A DNA stretch of 25,570 bases, taken from Sergeia podlipaevii (lineage: Eukaryota > Euglenozoa > Kinetoplastea > Trypanosomatida > Trypanosomatidae). Location of the stretch: assembly GCA_030849805.1 (NCBI GenBank), contig JASANZ010001934.1, forward strand, positions 1 through 25,570, in the 5' to 3' direction. Below the pieces are notes generated by a model that saw only the letters and a program-made list of their open reading frames with translations, had not been told where the DNA came from and made no database searches. The position numbers were made by a program, and so were the translations under genes. This document shows, piece by piece, positions 18,370 through 25,570 of the stretch. Within the stretch, counting starts at the first letter, position 1, and each line of letters starts with the position of its first letter.

Positions 18370-19890
18370 TTAGTACATAATCGTTTTGCATAGATGATGA
18401 TGATGATGCATTTCCGAGCCCACAAGATACCGTCCCACGTACCACAGTGCATAGTCCAACACACCCATCACCCTCGCTGAGTTGACTGGTGCTTCAGGCG
18501 TTTCGGATGCCCGTGCACGCTCTGTCTCGACATAGTCATGCAGGTGCTCCACTGCAATCAGGGTGGCCACACGAATGGAGACCTCCTCCACACTTCCCGG
18601 GGCAAGCAGCACCGCACGATCAACAAGGTCGGCAAGATAGTCGTCGTACACAAGCAGCCCTGCGGCTCGCAGTGCCCTGGGGATTTGATAATCACAGCAA
18701 ATAGAAAGTTCCTCCGCGTCCGCAAACAGATTCATGAATGGGCTAGAGGAGTTGTCACGTGCCCTTTCAGCCGCCTTGTGAAGCCACTCAGAGGTCTTCA
18801 TTTCTTCCACGCTATGATCCTTGTCTTCTCCATTACGCTGGTGCCACCGCCACCGCCAGTACGTCGGCAATGCGTGCTGCAGGGCAAGTGCCGTCAGCTG
18901 CGATAGCTTGAGAATGGGAAACCACGGAGGCGGCACCTGCACCGATGATGCCATCCTATCCTCATGAGAAAAATCCGGGACAAAGTCATGGTAGCGGGGA
19001 TGAAGTTGCACCAGTTGCTCAATGAATCCGAGTTTCACCTCTGGTGCGGCAGTTTTGTCAGAAAACAGCCTACCACCGCAGTCACGCAGCACAGAGAAGA
19101 AACTATTGCGCTCTATAGAGGCAAAGGACAGAAGCAGCTCCACGCGCTGCCGCATCGCCGGCATCCATAGCGGCGTAACGCCATCCTCCTTGCAGCCCAA
19201 GAAGCACACCTGCAGTCCATCAAGCGCCTCTTCTACTGTAGTAAAGCGTGAAAGGTAGTGCTTGTCGTACCAATGCACGTCGTGTTCATCAACGGCACGC
19301 TTCAACAGATAAATCATGGCGGCAGATCCCCTTAAGAGACGCCCAGCGACCGCTGGAGCTGCCACAGCCGCAGTCGTGCCCTGTTTCCCCAGCACCTTCT
19401 CTGCATGCACCAGGTTAGCCCCCGTTGCGTCGCTGGTGGTTACCATGGCATAAAACCCGCCAAAGTGCGAAACAATTTCCCCCGCCGCTGCCTCACCGTC
19501 TGCACTGTCGCATCCATCGCGCACTTCTGCCCAATGCCTGAAGTCGATGGCAACCACGGCGGTGAGATAGTTCACTATACACTCTGTGCCACCGCGTAGT
19601 AGCAGCGAGGTCGGAACACAGGAGAGCCAGTGATTGTCCGCGATCTCATTGACACTATTCTTGGCGCTACCTACGCTGCTGGCATACGTGACAAGTGTGG
19701 GCACTCGTCGCAGCTCTCCCTGTGCCCGTTCCAAGATGGAGCTGAGCACCGGATTGCCACTCACTGATGGACTAGAAGGAGAATGAATTCTCACATGTGG
19801 CAGCAAGTCTGCCTTGAGGGCGTTGGCGCCAAAGAATTCACGTCTCGTGCTCGTCCGCACGGAGTCAAAGACAACCTTCGTCATTGTCAT
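18370..19890 (-). CDS. QNG1: Queuosine 5'-phosphate N-glycosylase/hydrolase (Qng1, DUF2419; queuine salvage)
   Basis: This 506-residue protein resembles the DUF2419 queuosine-salvage family (human C9orf64/QNG1, about 340 residues), which releases queuine base from queuosine 5'-monophosphate so that tRNA-guanine transglycosylase can reuse it. Family blocks are visible in order: a VAIDFRHWAE string (113-122), the YLSRFTTVEEAL region (212-223), ERNSFFSVLRDCGGRLF (260-276), MNLFADAEELSICCDYQIPRAL (386-407) and LDYALWYVGRYL (478-489), closing with CKTIMY like the family's RCIYY end. Extra length comes from an extended N-terminus and inserts around 122-190 and 305-330. A run of five His (495-499) sits just before the conserved end. 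No targeting signal is evident. A nine-codon upstream ORF overlaps the start; a second in-frame Met is residue 3. Family assignment is fairly firm, substrate by homology. Confidence 0.87.
   Translation of the reverse strand: MTMTKVVFDSVRTSTRREFFGANALKADLLPHVRIHSPSSPSVSGNPVLSSILERAQGELRRVPTLVTYASSVGSAKNSVNEIADNHWLSCVPTSLLLRGGTECIVNYLTAVVAIDFRHWAEVRDGCDSADGEAAAGEIVSHFGGFYAMVTTSDATGANLVHAEKVLGKQGTTAAVAAPAVAGRLLRGSAAMIYLLKRAVDEHDVHWYDKHYLSRFTTVEEALDGLQVCFLGCKEDGVTPLWMPAMRQRVELLLSFASIERNSFFSVLRDCGGRLFSDKTAAPEVKLGFIEQLVQLHPRYHDFVPDFSHEDRMASSVQVPPPWFPILKLSQLTALALQHALPTYWRWRWHQRNGEDKDHSVEEMKTSEWLHKAAERARDNSSSPFMNLFADAEELSICCDYQIPRALRAAGLLVYDDYLADLVDRAVLLAPGSVEEVSIRVATLIAVEHLHDYVETERARASETPEAPVNSARVMGVLDYALWYVGRYLVGSEMHHHHHLCKTIMY
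18394..18411 (-). repeat. CAT repeat encoding a five-histidine run
   Basis: Six CAT-type triplets on the minus strand, including the preceding ATG's context, encode Met followed by five His seven residues before the stop codon of the Qng1-like gene. It is a coding microsatellite, and its length may vary between strains. Confidence 0.6.
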
Positions 19891-19916
19891 GCTTTCAATA
19901 TACAGAGAACGAGCAT
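19887..19916 (-). promoter_or_regulatory. Upstream ORF overlapping the Qng1 start codon
   Basis: An ATG at 19914-19916 opens a nine-codon frame (MLVLCILKA) whose TGA overlaps the main ATG as ATGA. It lies directly downstream of the first AG (19918-19919) after the strong tract. If that acceptor is used, the uORF would be at the extreme 5' end of the mRNA. If a later AG (19892-19893) is used, it is removed. Confidence 0.4.
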
Positions 19917-19917
19917 A

Positions 19918-19976
19918 CTATTTTCAATACAGTAAAATTAATTTTTTTTTTAGAAAAAGAAACAAAAAAAAAAAAT
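19918..19976 (-). promoter_or_regulatory. Predicted spliced-leader acceptor of Qng1
   Basis: On the minus strand a T-rich tract (about 19952-19976, T12 then GTTTCTTTTTCT) is followed, after an A run and an AT-rich spacer, by AAATAG with AG at 19918-19919. The leader would be only about 27 nt. Confidence 0.45.
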
Positions 19977-20287
19977 GCCAAAAAATAGAAATTTTCGTAC
20001 AGCTGTGCAAAAACATTTCTTTTGAAATTATCAAGAGAACAAAATCTGCTCGTCATGTCTTACGCCCAGATACATACATTTGTTTTACCTGAGACGCCTT
20101 AATATTAATATTTCATTTTTTGGCTGCCTGTGTTGATGTGTATGTGTATACAGCAAGAGTAGCAAGTAGGAGGATGAGAGGACACAACGTACGTGCCCCG
20201 CCCAATAGTTTACATAGTATTCTTTTTTTTTTTTCTAAAGAGATTTTGTCAGTGTATTCACTTCTCTCTAGCACTCCTTCATGCCCA
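19977..20287 (-). other. Intergenic region: 3' UTR of the 995-residue protein gene
   Basis: About 310 bp of AT-rich DNA with a T run at 20222-20236 and no credible gene or RNA gene. Confidence 0.5.
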
Positions 20288-23275
20288 TCAAGGCCTCAGC
20301 GCAAGTCCGACCTGCGTCAGCGCTACAATTGACTTCCACTGAATTTCATGATTGCTGTAGAGCTGTCCGCGACGTACGTTTTCTTGAATTAGAAGTCGCT
20401 CGACCTCGTAAGGGAGATTCACAAACATATCATGAGTGCGCGGCGCGGGGGTTGCGTCGCCACAGGCATGTGATGCCTGGTCGCTGCTCGACAAGTTGCT
20501 GGCAGAACGAGCGGCATTCAGAAGATCCTTGTAGAACACAACAGCGGGGCTGCCCTTCCCCGTGTTTCCAAGTGGTGCGGATATGCCATGCTGAACGCGC
20601 GGCGGCACAGCAGATGCCCTAGTCGCTGCTGTACATGGAGCAGCTTGTGCGTGCTCCTTCTTCACACCGTACTCCACCGCCTGTCTGCCTCCATTCGATT
20701 TACTGACGTCACCATCCACGATAAAGTCTGACCATTTAGGGCTGAGCACCTCTGCACTGAGCACGAACGGTGCAATCTGCATGTCACTTGTCACCATAAA
20801 CGTACTCTGCGAGTTATCACAACACCTTTTGCCAGATGCCGACACAGCGCTTGCTAAGGCAGAAAGAGAGGAGACGGCTGTTTTTGCGGTCGATGGTGGC
20901 GCCGCTGATGCTGCTGAGCGATAAGAGCGGGCGGTCAAGTGCTCTTCCTTAGCAAGAGCCGAGGAAGCAGAAGCAACAGCAGCAGTATCCCCAGCATTCT
21001 GCCGTAGCCGCTCTCGTGGGTTAAAGTAGGCCTCAGTCGCTGCGTCTGTCAGGCCTCCAAGATGGAACGTAGCAGGCGATAGCCCCGCCTCGGCTTGTCT
21101 GCCATCACCGCGAGAAAAAGCGGGCACCTCACCATCCTCCTCCTCATCGCTACTGCCGCCGCCGTCACCTTTGCTGGTGCTGTAGCGCGCGTAGAGGCGA
21201 GCCTGAATTCTGGCGAGGTAGTTTTCATACAAGGGAGAACCAAGACGATGCGAGCCCACCATGAGTCGATTCACCGTCACTGGAAGCAGACAAGAGGGCC
21301 CCATAATGATCCGCTTCAAGTCCCCTTCATCTGGGGACAACTCTGCGGTTTCGTCCGCACTAAGAGGCACGCCTGTAATACGCTTCTCGTACAGCTCAAA
21401 GCGCACGCCGAGAAGCGTGCTGAGATGGTTCACGTAGTGACGCTCTCGAAGCAGTTGACAGTACCCATCTGTGCTCACGCGAAAAATCGGTGGGATGCAT
21501 AGCGTTGGACCTTCTTTGGACATCATGTGCGCTCGTAAAAGACGCCGTTCTCTATCTTCAATCTCTGCAATATATCTCTGCTTGTTACCAAAGAGAGGGA
21601 TCATGCTGTTACCGATAATGCGATCATCCAGAGAAGCTAAAGCGCCAGACGGCGGTGCCCTACACGCGCCATCGATACCACCCCCCACCACCGATGGAGT
21701 GCGTCGATCACGATTGACAGCACGCATTATCATTATTGACTGATCTGTTGTTGCCCTGCGCTCAAGTCGGAGAGCGCCGTTTAGAGTTCCCGCGAAGTCT
21801 CGCGTGGTTGAGCTATCGCCCATATTATTGGCAGTCCATCGCCCCGCGACAGCAAGGATCCCTTCCTCTCTAAGCAGCTGGCATTCTTGGGTAGAAAAGA
21901 AAGCACGTCGTTCGTACAGACGCAGTGTTTCTTCATCTGCGGAGCGCGCAGTGCAATGGTATGCGTGATATGGGCCTGTTCCCCACGTCTCGCCGTGCTT
22001 GCTGTCAGAGGGCATCATGCTCATCCGTACGCACCCAGTGTTGTTGTTATGGCTAAACCTGCCATTACTAAGCCCATGCTTTCCACTTGAGTAGTTATTG
22101 AACGGCTCGTCTGCAGAGAAGAGGAGGATGCTGCTGTCAGTGGGGTCTAGAGCTCTCGCCGAGATCCCCGCCTCTATCATACGAGGATCATTGTAAAAGC
22201 GTTGGTGTGCGTCAATAGAATACTGCAGGTGCCTGCGCATGATATCCCGCCTCTCTATCACCTCATGCCTCACCAACATCCTGCGCGCCTGCTCCGTTTG
22301 AGAAAGCGCGCTGACGCGAGTGTAGAGCGGGGAAGCGGCCCAGAATTCTTCAATTCTTGTTACGGCGTCTTTGAACCGATGCAATCGCCGCTTTGCCACT
22401 TCACAGCTCGACTTGAATGCTTCTAAATGGGCAGCAATGACTGACCACATTGCAGCTTGTTGCTCGCGTCCATTGAGCACACGCCGGCGCTCTCGCGAGT
22501 CAGCAAAGTCGCTAAAGCAACGGCGCAGAGATCTCTTTGCACAACGTACTCGTATGTCGTGTAATGCCTCCTCAATATCGCGCCTTTCGTGCATGCGCGC
22601 GACCATGTGATCTCGTCGCAGTGGCCGCCGCTTTCCAATCACCACCTTGCGCACCCAGCAAACAAGGCGGTTCACGGCTACTTCCTGCGTCACCGCACGT
22701 GAACGCTTGGAGACACCGAAGCTATGTGTGGATCCGCTCATACAAGCGCTTGTGTTGGTGTGACTAGTGCTGGCATTTGCCAGGAAGGCACCACCTACCT
22801 TTCTCTTCGCACCCACAGTACTGATGCTATTTCTGGAGGAGGACAATCTTCGTTTGGGGGAGAGACCCCCGCGCAGCACACGAGAGGAGAGCGGAGTCGC
22901 AAATGTCGCGGCAGCGGCGCCTCCCTTTTGCTTCGCTATTGTTGCTGCTTGTATGGACGAGGACGATGACAACAACGTGGGTGGCGTCGTGGAGGCGGCT
23001 GCAATGGAGCTTTCATCTGCGGCTCCAATGTCCCGTGTGTAGGCAGCTGTAGAGGCCATCGAATGTTGCTTGCCATTTGCACTACTACTTTGGCGAGCCC
23101 TCGAAGCTAAAGGCGGTTTTCTCGATTGTAAGCTCCGTGCCTGTGCTGATGATGGTGGTACGGGCACCTTGCTCTTCTTTAAAGGCGTGGGCGTCTTGCT
23201 AGCGGATCGTGCATTAGAAGTGGTCCGAGAGGAAGGACGTGAGGCCATCTTCGAACTGACGCTTCTGGATCGCAT
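20288..23275 (-). CDS. Large basic conserved-looking protein of unknown function
   Basis: I do not recognise this 995-residue protein. Residues 1-200 are Ser/Arg/Lys/Ala-rich and probably disordered, with many basic-Ser clusters (for example LSPKRRLSSSRNS, 138-150) that look like phosphorylation or microtubule/nucleic-acid-binding tails. About 195-365 is a highly basic, Arg-rich region likely to be helical (KRRPLRRDH, KRSLRRCF, RERRRVLNGREQQ, with Trp and Phe at intervals), loosely like IQ/Sfi1-type helical repeats but without clear consensus. The middle (about 365-720) appears globular, with motifs such as STDGYCQLLRERHYVNHLSTLLG. About 720-930 is low complexity with an acidic stretch (SSDEEEDGE). 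The last 45 residues look ordered again (FVNLPYEVERLLIQENVRRG). There is no signal peptide or membrane segment. The frame is long, uninterrupted and codon-consistent with its neighbours, so it is a real gene. The start is the first ATG after a good acceptor. Confidence 0.88.
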   Translation of the reverse strand: MRSRSVSSKMASRPSSRTTSNARSASKTPTPLKKSKVPVPPSSAQARSLQSRKPPLASRARQSSSANGKQHSMASTAAYTRDIGAADESSIAAASTTPPTLLSSSSSIQAATIAKQKGGAAAATFATPLSSRVLRGGLSPKRRLSSSRNSISTVGAKRKVGGAFLANASTSHTNTSACMSGSTHSFGVSKRSRAVTQEVAVNRLVCWVRKVVIGKRRPLRRDHMVARMHERRDIEEALHDIRVRCAKRSLRRCFSDFADSRERRRVLNGREQQAAMWSVIAAHLEAFKSSCEVAKRRLHRFKDAVTRIEEFWAASPLYTRVSALSQTEQARRMLVRHEVIERRDIMRRHLQYSIDAHQRFYNDPRMIEAGISARALDPTDSSILLFSADEPFNNYSSGKHGLSNGRFSHNNNTGCVRMSMMPSDSKHGETWGTGPYHAYHCTARSADEETLRLYERRAFFSTQECQLLREEGILAVAGRWTANNMGDSSTTRDFAGTLNGALRLERRATTDQSIMIMRAVNRDRRTPSVVGGGIDGACRAPPSGALASLDDRIIGNSMIPLFGNKQRYIAEIEDRERRLLRAHMMSKEGPTLCIPPIFRVSTDGYCQLLRERHYVNHLSTLLGVRFELYEKRITGVPLSADETAELSPDEGDLKRIIMGPSCLLPVTVNRLMVGSHRLGSPLYENYLARIQARLYARYSTSKGDGGGSSDEEEDGEVPAFSRGDGRQAEAGLSPATFHLGGLTDAATEAYFNPRERLRQNAGDTAAVASASSALAKEEHLTARSYRSAASAAPPSTAKTAVSSLSALASAVSASGKRCCDNSQSTFMVTSDMQIAPFVLSAEVLSPKWSDFIVDGDVSKSNGGRQAVEYGVKKEHAQAAPCTAATRASAVPPRVQHGISAPLGNTGKGSPAVVFYKDLLNAARSASNLSSSDQASHACGDATPAPRTHDMFVNLPYEVERLLIQENVRRGQLYSNHEIQWKSIVALTQVGLALRP

Positions 23276-23333
23276 TACTAAAGCGAATGAAAGGATGATA
23301 CACTAACAGACACACACACTAAGAAAGCGCTAC

Positions 23334-23365
23334 CTTGCCAAGTAGCAAGAAAAAAAAAGGAAAAT
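23334..23365 (-). promoter_or_regulatory. Predicted spliced-leader acceptor of the 995-residue protein gene
   Basis: On the minus strand TTTTCC plus a T run and CTTGC (about 23341-23365) leads to GGCAAGG with AG at 23334-23335; another AG follows at 23330-23331. The 5' UTR is about 58 nt. Confidence 0.55.
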
Positions 23366-23423
23366 GTGATAAACTAGGGGAAAAACACAAGAAGAGAACA
23401 GTAGTCTACGCCCTTCTCCACAG

Positions 23424-23428
<5 letters not shown>

Positions 23429-23457
<29 letters not shown>
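23429..23457. repeat. GT microsatellite
   Basis: Fourteen perfect GT units plus a final G, the longest dinucleotide repeat in the window. It lies about 85 bp upstream (in the sense of minus-strand transcription) of the 995-residue gene's acceptor. Confidence 0.85.
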
Positions 23458-23805
23458 GACCTAACAATATGTACGTGTGTGCTTTAGCTCCATCCATGAG
23501 CAAGCATAATGAAAGATAAGGAGATAGAGAAAATGTAAAAAAAGAAAAGACGTGTTTACCCACAAACTGTGCGACACCGTTCTTAGAAATTAGCAAGCTA
23601 AGGTGAAATAAAAAGAAGAAAAAGCATACCAGCTGCATTTTGCGTAGTCATCAAGATTTAGGTTTATATGTGAGTATCTGTAACAAATATCAACAGTTTA
23701 ACACACATCAAAGGACACACTTGCCCATGCAATGAGCACGCTCTGTCTGCTTACTCCTCTTTCATTCTCCCCATCGCCTAACCACTCTTTTTTTCCAGTT
23801 CACCC

Positions 23806-24684
23806 TCACTTCTGTGTAGAAGACACAGCTTGCAAGGCGGCACTAGAGAAGGTGGCCTCGCCGTAATTCCCAAGAGCGTACACGGGCGCCGAAAACGGCT
23901 CATAATCAGAATAGCAGCGCCGAAACACCGTCTCCACCGCGCGATCCGAGAAGCCGCGGCACACGGGATTCATCTCAACCGCCATCGTGGCTCTCCGGCG
24001 GACACATTGCATGCCTCCTTGGAAGTAATCAAAGCGGCCCTTCTTTGCCTCGTTGGCGACAAAGCAGTCTCCACTTAAGCGAGCAGCGCGTATCTCGCTA
24101 CAGGCTTGATGTGTACAGTCCGCGCTGTTAACAAAGCCACGTGCATCGTCGAACGCGTGGATCAGTTCATGGCGCATGTTGCGCTCCATCTCTTGAATAG
24201 CTTGAGGCTGATGAGCTTCAAGGTAGGCGGCATCCATGCCACTACGCGAGAGAACGGAGTTCTGACCTGACGCACTTGTCTGTTCCTTTGGTGCCTTCAT
24301 AAACCGGTCAAGGCCTTCCTCTACAAAGACAATATCACCCTTTTCGCAGTCAGGGCGGGCGCGACGCCACATATAGCCTGCAGCCACACGGTTCGCATCC
24401 AGGCCACTCGCGGTTACCTGCAGACCGCCCCTTCTACGGTTGCTCTTCGCGTCAGTGGGGAGGCACTTGAAGCGTGTGCGTGGAAACGGTATCTCCGCTA
24501 TTCCCTCAATGGATTGAATAAGGTACTGAATGGTGTTGGAGTGAACTAAGACGTAGTCAACAGCCGCCTCGCAGAGATCGTGAGTGCTAAAGTGGACTGG
24601 CGGGACGGCGGTGGAGAAAGTCGGCCCTGCTGTGGCTCCCGCACCACTACCCTCAACAGGCTGCTGGCTCCCAACTGATGCCAT
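23806..24684 (-). CDS. ATP23: Atp23-like mitochondrial inner-membrane/IMS metalloprotease (peptidase M76)
   Basis: From the ATG at 24684 the protein has 292 residues, slightly longer than yeast or human Atp23 (about 230-250). The zinc-protease motif HELIH is at 172-176 (HELIHAFDDARGFV). It is followed by the family block CSEIRAARLSGDC (195-207) and a Cys-rich C-terminal part (CVRRRATMAVEMNPVC; YSDYEPF). In yeast Atp23 matures the Atp6 precursor and helps assemble the ATP synthase Fo part, acting from the intermembrane space. Nine cysteines (38, 74, 113, 190, 195, 207, 227, 242, 257) fit a disulfide-rich IMS protein. The frame stays open for 43 codons upstream, back to a TTG at 24813, but there is no ATG there. 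A predicted splice acceptor falls at 24806-24807, so the first ATG is 24684. Family assignment is firm; the trypanosomatid substrate is inferred. Confidence 0.92.
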   Translation of the reverse strand: MASVGSQQPVEGSGAGATAGPTFSTAVPPVHFSTHDLCEAAVDYVLVHSNTIQYLIQSIEGIAEIPFPRTRFKCLPTDAKSNRRRGGLQVTASGLDANRVAAGYMWRRARPDCEKGDIVFVEEGLDRFMKAPKEQTSASGQNSVLSRSGMDAAYLEAHQPQAIQEMERNMRHELIHAFDDARGFVNSADCTHQACSEIRAARLSGDCFVANEAKKGRFDYFQGGMQCVRRRATMAVEMNPVCRGFSDRAVETVFRRCYSDYEPFSAPVYALGNYGEATFSSAALQAVSSTQK

Positions 24685-24805
24685 ATTCCTTTCAAGCTGC
24701 AACCAGAGGGAATACTTCCACGTACGTATGCCTTTGCTCGTGTGGTCTTCGCAATGTGTGTAGAGCACACGATACAGTCCAGCTTTATCTCTCAGAAGCT
24801 GGTAC

Positions 24806-24840
24806 CTTTGCAAAAAAATAAAATAATAAAAAAATAGATT
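24806..24840 (-). promoter_or_regulatory. Predicted spliced-leader acceptor of the Atp23-like gene
   Basis: On the minus strand a T-rich tract (about 24812-24836) is followed by GCAAAGG with AG at 24806-24807, then a CAG a few bases on. The leader of about 121 nt contains no ATG before 24684, which fixes the start codon. Confidence 0.55.
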
Positions 24841-25570
24841 AAATGAGAAATATAAAGTATGAAAATAATAGGAACAGGTATTGCACTGTCACATGCATGA
24901 ACAACAACACAGCGGTCTCTCTCTCTCTGTCCATTTCATTGCGGTACGTAGAGAAACCAATACAGTTCGTATAAACGCAAGATATAGCGTGTAAAATGAA
25001 AAAAAAAGAAAGCGTTGATATTGATTGATTTCAAAAGAATTTTTTTATTTAATTTTGTGTGTGCGCGGAAGCCCTGTAGGCCGCAAAAAAAATAGCGTTG
25101 AAAAGAAAAAAAAATAAAGTAATAAAAATAAATCTGGAACAACAACCAAAAAGACAAGGTGAAAAACAATATATATATATATATATATACACTAACAAAG
25201 CGACTGTAATAAAGAGTTTCTGCCAGGAGTATGCGCGAGTGTGTAATTCAGCGTTTAGGGAAAGAAAATATAACGGTAAAAAATGTGTGTGAGCCGTAAA
25301 AAAAAAAAATTGAAAAAAAAAAAAAGAAAGGTAGCAAAATAAAGCGATAAATATAAAGCTTCGATTGATTTTAGTTCAGTGCGTGCTTAATGCTTGTTAA
25401 TGTTCTTTTTCTTCCTTCATGCCTTTTTGCAGTTGTTTATCTTGTCCCACAACCTAAGTGTTGTTGTGAGTTTGAAAGCAGTCCCATTCATTTTTCCTGT
25501 CTTGCCGCATTCTATAGCAAAACTGCTTACTTTAAAAAAATATATCAACACATAACGGAGGTGGGGAAAA
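24841..25570 (-). other. Intergenic region at the right edge
   Basis: About 730 bp of AT-rich DNA without a credible gene: many A runs, an AT microsatellite and Phe/Tyr/Lys-rich chance frames. If the minus-strand unit continues, it is the 3' UTR of the next gene outside the window. Confidence 0.5.
25169..25189. repeat. AT microsatellite
   Basis: Ten AT units in the non-coding right edge of the window. Confidence 0.75.

Larger units (their letters stand above)
23276..23805 (-). other. Intergenic region between the Atp23-like and 995-residue protein genes
   Basis: 530 bp holding the short leader (about 58 nt, no ATG) and splice tract of the 995-residue gene, a GT microsatellite, and the probable 3' UTR of the Atp23-like gene. 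A 102-codon minus-strand frame (23330-23638) is a Phe/Ser/His/Thr-rich string created by the microsatellite and pyrimidine tracts and is not considered a gene. Confidence 0.55.

Noticed and set aside
23330..23638. A 102-codon minus-strand frame between two genes
   Set aside because: It is composed of pyrimidine tracts and the GT microsatellite (a run of His/Thr), and it overlaps the predicted splice region of the 995-residue gene.

Overview
The window is nuclear DNA of a kinetoplastid flagellate of the family Trypanosomatidae. Every convincing gene is intronless and on the minus strand, as in a trypanosomatid polycistronic unit. In most genes the start codon is preceded on that strand by a pyrimidine tract and an AG, the layout of a spliced-leader acceptor. 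The gene content is also typical: two poly-zinc-knuckle proteins of the HEXBP/UMSBP type, proteasome beta-5, clathrin heavy chain and several mitochondrial proteins. From memory, beta-5, zinc-knuckle and clathrin genes also lie close together on Leishmania major chromosome 36. Genus cannot be resolved by reading. Coding DNA is moderately GC-rich. Intergenic DNA is AT-rich and full of homopolymers and di- or trinucleotide microsatellites.

In order of transcription (right to left) the genes are: an Atp23-like mitochondrial metalloprotease (23806-24684); a large basic protein of unknown function (20288-23275); a queuosine-nucleotide N-glycosylase of the Qng1/DUF2419 family (18370-19890); a mitochondrial RsuA/RluB-type pseudouridine synthase homologue whose catalytic aspartate motif is destroyed (15735-17924); proteasome beta-5 with an intact active site (14165-15088); an 11-knuckle HEXBP protein (12353-13333); a 7-knuckle CNBP/UMSBP-like protein (9243-9758); clathrin heavy chain (1280-6385); and the first six codons of another gene (1-18).

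The left half holds two very long non-coding stretches, 6386-9242 and 9759-12352. They lie 3' of the two zinc-knuckle genes and are best read as long 3' UTRs plus short 5' UTRs. The right half is denser, with gaps of about 0.4-0.9 kb.

The genes are not an operon in the bacterial sense; neighbours share transcription but not necessarily function. Loose themes are mitochondrial biogenesis (Atp23, the pseudouridine synthase homologue), RNA modification (Qng1, the pseudouridine synthase homologue) and nucleic-acid binding (two zinc-knuckle proteins). No mobile element, CRISPR array, tRNA or rRNA gene was recognised. The points most worth a second look are the apparent pseudouridine synthase pseudoenzyme, the enlarged Qng1 with a tiny upstream ORF overlapping its start, the recently duplicated modules in HEXBP, the methionine-rich clathrin tail, the unusually long UTRs of the zinc-knuckle genes, and the uncharacterised 995-residue protein.
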